DNA of 64,000 bases from DATJMJ01 sp035503915 (GTDB taxonomy: Bacteria > Actinomycetota > Acidimicrobiia > Acidimicrobiales > Palsa-688). The notes beneath the pieces were generated by a model. That model did no database searches. It worked only from the letters and a program-made list of their open reading frames with translations, and was not told the origin of the DNA. The stretch is taken from positions 186,001 to 250,000 of the forward strand of contig DATJSU010000011.1 in assembly GCA_035503915.1 (NCBI GenBank). Direction: 5' to 3'. Every line of letters starts with the position of its first letter. Within the stretch, counting starts at the first letter, position 1. The position numbers and the translations under genes were made by a program. Shown here one piece after another: positions 61,974 through 64,000 of the stretch.

Positions 61974-63548
61974 CTAGTGGAGCCTTGAGCAGATCAAACC
62001 TGCCCACACCTCAGGAGTGGCAAGCTCACCGTCCAGGCGCCCGACCGGTACCGGTATCCCGAGGACGGCTGCGGGCGAGGTGGTGCCTGCGAGGTCAATG
62101 AGCGCAAGAGCATCGAGCCCGCCCAAAGTGTTCGACCAGGCCACTATATCTTCCGGTTTGCACGCTGCCCCCGCCACCCCCCAGCACATCGTCGGCTCCA
62201 ACGCGCGCAACATCTGCCTTGCCCAGTCTCCACATTCAGGCCGGACGGAGGCCTCTACCGCTACGACAGCAGGGTGGCCCCGCCACCGCCAGCTTCGCCT
62301 CTCGTCAGCTGCGGCAGCGGGCGAGATGACCACGCGTTGGTCCTTGCCCAGGACGTTGCGCTGCGTCGCGAGCGTTACCTCGCCTGCGGGCGCACCAAGG
62401 TCGGCCGACAACGACTGGGCCATGTACATGACATGGTCCCTCGGCCCGATAATGGCGACGACGCTCGTGGGCGACTTGGGGAGGGGCGGCACTGGAGGCA
62501 AGGCCTGGCTGAGGGCGAGCGTGAGGTTGGCCCTTATCGTCCGCCGGTCAGACACCGCGACCAAAGCCTGGCACGCCGCGGGAGGAAGGCCGAGGGCTTC
62601 GAGGGAACGTTCAAGAGGCATGTTCCGCTGTGCCCGGACCACCGCCGCCGCGGGGGCCAGTGACGCTACCGAGGGCACGAGCGGGGCAGGTTCGACGGCC
62701 TCGGCGGCCCGTGCCGGGGGCCGCTCGGGGACCACGTCCATGGCATGGAGCGGCTCTGGGGTGGTACCGAGGACCTCGTTCTTGTGCTCGACAGCACCAG
62801 GCTCCGGGAGGATCTCGTCTGCATGCTCTTGCGCGACGAGACCGGCTCCTCGAGCGATGTGCTCGAGCACCGCAGCAAAGCTCGCAGGCGGGACCGCCTC
62901 CTCTCGCAGGTGCCGCGGCGCGGCGGTCTCTGCGGAGTGGGCGCTCGCTTGTCCCTCAACTGTTGGCGTCGGGGTGGGCCGAGGTGAGGTCCCCCTCACT
63001 TCGAGGGTGGCGCCCCTCGTGCGGCCGCCCGCTGGCCCGACCGGCCTCGGAGCTACCTGCGCCCTCGTGCTCGCAAGGCCGAAACGGCCCTGTTGAACAT
63101 TGATCTTTTCCGCCAGGTCGAGCACGGAGGAGGGAGCTTTCTGTGCCATCTCCCCGATCAGCCCCGCCAAGAGATCGGTGCTGTCACCGTGCTCTTCGCG
63201 AAGAGGCCCGCGACCGTTGGCCGCCCCTGGTATGCCAGCCCGCTCCTGCGAGGCCGGAGCTTCGCGACCGCGGCCTTCTAAGCTCCGGGGGCCGGCTCCC
63301 CGGCCCTCGGTAGCCCTGTCGGGCACCGTCTCTGCAGCCCCGGTCCCCGGCTCACCCGGCGCCTCGGAAGTCACTTGGACGGGGTCGACCTGTACCTCGA
63401 CCTCTACGTGCTCGCGAGCGAAAAAGCCCCCAATGCCGCCCCGGCGCACCCGTGTCGCAGCAACGATACGGGCTCTTTGCCCGACTTGGTCCCGCGCCAC
63501 AGCGACGGCCTCTTCAAGGCTCGCTCCTTCAAACCGTTGCGTTTGCAA
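61974..63548 (-). CDS. FlhF-like protein with degenerate GTPase domain
   Basis: The 524-aa protein has an N-terminal FlhF/Jag-N-like domain ('MQTQRFEGASLEEAVAVARD', 'QVGQRARIVAATRVRRGGIG'), a long disordered Pro/Ala/Glu linker (~60-310) and a C-terminal ~200-aa region aligned by order with the SRP-type NG domain. The P-loop GxxGxGKTT reads 'IIGPRDHVMYMAQ' with no Lys-Thr, and the TKLD motif reads 'LIDLAGTT', so GTP binding is probably lost. The start overlaps the flhA stop by 20 nt. FlhF sets flagellar placement and number. Confidence 0.7.
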   Translation of the reverse strand: MQTQRFEGASLEEAVAVARDQVGQRARIVAATRVRRGGIGGFFAREHVEVEVQVDPVQVTSEAPGEPGTGAAETVPDRATEGRGAGPRSLEGRGREAPASQERAGIPGAANGRGPLREEHGDSTDLLAGLIGEMAQKAPSSVLDLAEKINVQQGRFGLASTRAQVAPRPVGPAGGRTRGATLEVRGTSPRPTPTPTVEGQASAHSAETAAPRHLREEAVPPASFAAVLEHIARGAGLVAQEHADEILPEPGAVEHKNEVLGTTPEPLHAMDVVPERPPARAAEAVEPAPLVPSVASLAPAAAVVRAQRNMPLERSLEALGLPPAACQALVAVSDRRTIRANLTLALSQALPPVPPLPKSPTSVVAIIGPRDHVMYMAQSLSADLGAPAGEVTLATQRNVLGKDQRVVISPAAAADERRSWRWRGHPAVVAVEASVRPECGDWARQMLRALEPTMCWGVAGAACKPEDIVAWSNTLGGLDALALIDLAGTTSPAAVLGIPVPVGRLDGELATPEVWAGLICSRLH

Positions 63549-64000
63549 GGGTTACTACCCCCTTCGTCTCGAGGCGGAGCTGGGGGCCCAGCTCGGCATA
63601 CGAAATGACGGGCAAGCGCGGGTTGGCTGTGCGAACCAACTTCCGCACCGCTTGGCGAAGAGGCGCGGCGCACACCAGCACCGGCATCTCGCCGTCTCGC
63701 TCGGCCTCCCTCGCTCGGTGGGCGACGGCCAAGGTGAACGCCTCGGCCTTGTCCGGCGCCAGAGCAAGAAAAGAGCCGTTGTCACTGTTGCGAAGGACTT
63801 CGCTCAATTGTGCCTCGAGCATCGGCTCGATCGTGATGACAGGCAAGTGGCCATCGACAGCGAGGGCAGCGGATAGCGCAGGGCCGAGCGCCTGCCGGGA
63901 GGCCTCGACGAGTGCCTCGGGGTCCCTTGTCGTGCGGGCCCTTTCGGTCAGGACTTCGAAGATCTTCGACAAGTTGCGGATGGAAACGCCCTCCTCCAAG
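63529..64000 (-). CDS. flhA: Flagellar export protein FlhA, C-terminal part, runs off the right edge
   Basis: The last ~157 residues of FlhA's cytoplasmic domain: 'LEEGVSIRNLSKIFEVLTER', the signature just after the GPLL/R-N-L region; 'ARTTRDPEALVEASRQALGP'; 'PMLEAQLSEVLRNSDNG'; and 'RLPVISYAELGPQLRLETKG', ending near 'VVTL'. FlhA forms the ring of the type III flagellar export gate and docks chaperone-substrate complexes. The 'ISY.E' segment is more typical of flagellar FlhA than of injectisome SctV. Overlaps the downstream FlhF-like gene by 20 nt, so the two are co-transcribed. Confidence 0.92.
   Translation of the reverse strand, partial: LEEGVSIRNLSKIFEVLTERARTTRDPEALVEASRQALGPALSAALAVDGHLPVITIEPMLEAQLSEVLRNSDNGSFLALAPDKAEAFTLAVAHRAREAERDGEMPVLVCAAPLRQAVRKLVRTANPRLPVISYAELGPQLRLETKGVVTLANATV

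Noticed and set aside
61670..63876. Several plus-strand frames opposite the FlhF-like and FlhA genes
   Set aside because: Antisense to genes with recognisable flagellar similarity; no ribosome-binding sites or homology.

Overview
The window is 64 kb of high-GC DNA from an actinobacterium, most likely a flagellated member of Acidimicrobiia or a close relative. This is inferred from a mycothiol-dependent-type enzyme, a FolP2-like DHPS, an Mtb-like alkA-ogt pair, FlhA and FlhF-like genes, many GTG/TTG starts with -10 boxes 5-7 nt upstream (leaderless-type), and secreted proteins ending in repeats of the 'GYWLVAADGGVFxFGDA' type. No rRNA operon, CRISPR array, intact insertion sequence or prophage was seen.

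Layout. 1-7.6 kb is housekeeping: partial lepA, rpsT, a trx/folP2-like/holA set, a PAC2 protein and leuS. 8.0-11.2 kb holds an FHA-helix-turn-helix protein, tRNA-Ala(GGC), and a decayed accessory stretch behind the tRNA: a short tandem repeat, a frameshifted UvrD-type helicase tail, a methyltransferase fragment and a truncated cupin. It ends with a 37-aa basic protein. 11.2-19.3 kb carries small metabolic and stress genes: a D-amino-acid PLP enzyme, an NCS1 transporter, a MerR-type regulator divergent from a stand-alone Clp N-domain protein, a VOC protein, a flavodoxin, a UspA protein and a beta-hydroxyacid dehydrogenase. 19.3-25.4 kb groups alkylation repair (ogt, adaA-alkA fusion, tag) around a MEDS-type sensor kinase and threonine deaminase, followed by a maleylpyruvate-isomerase-family protein. 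25.6-33.6 kb has Lhr helicase, the RNase P RNA gene rnpB and a UvrD-type helicase.

33.7-46.2 kb is dominated by exported proteins: a 758-aa Cys-pair repeat protein and a giant protein of about 2040 aa (Gly-rich head, 12 FN3, 3 Ig-like domains). Both end in six copies of a ~42-aa propeller-like repeat. An MFS exporter, bioA and a GNAT gene lie between them, and the giant gene follows an intergenic region with two strong dyads. 46.3-53.5 kb holds proS and hemE around a compact five-gene cassette: GtrA-like membrane protein, methyltransferase, GT4 glycosyltransferase, second methyltransferase and an alpha/alpha-toroid protein. Its last three genes are translationally coupled. I could not assign this cassette to a described pathway, and it is the best candidate here for an undescribed system.

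53.6-64 kb has HelD (RNA polymerase recycling), a signalling block (REC plus degenerate HD-GYP, a multi-PAS histidine kinase, REC-HDOD) and an Eis-type acetyltransferase. It ends in flagellar genes: a small membrane protein, an FlhF-like protein whose GTP-binding motifs have decayed, and the C-terminus of FlhA running off the end.
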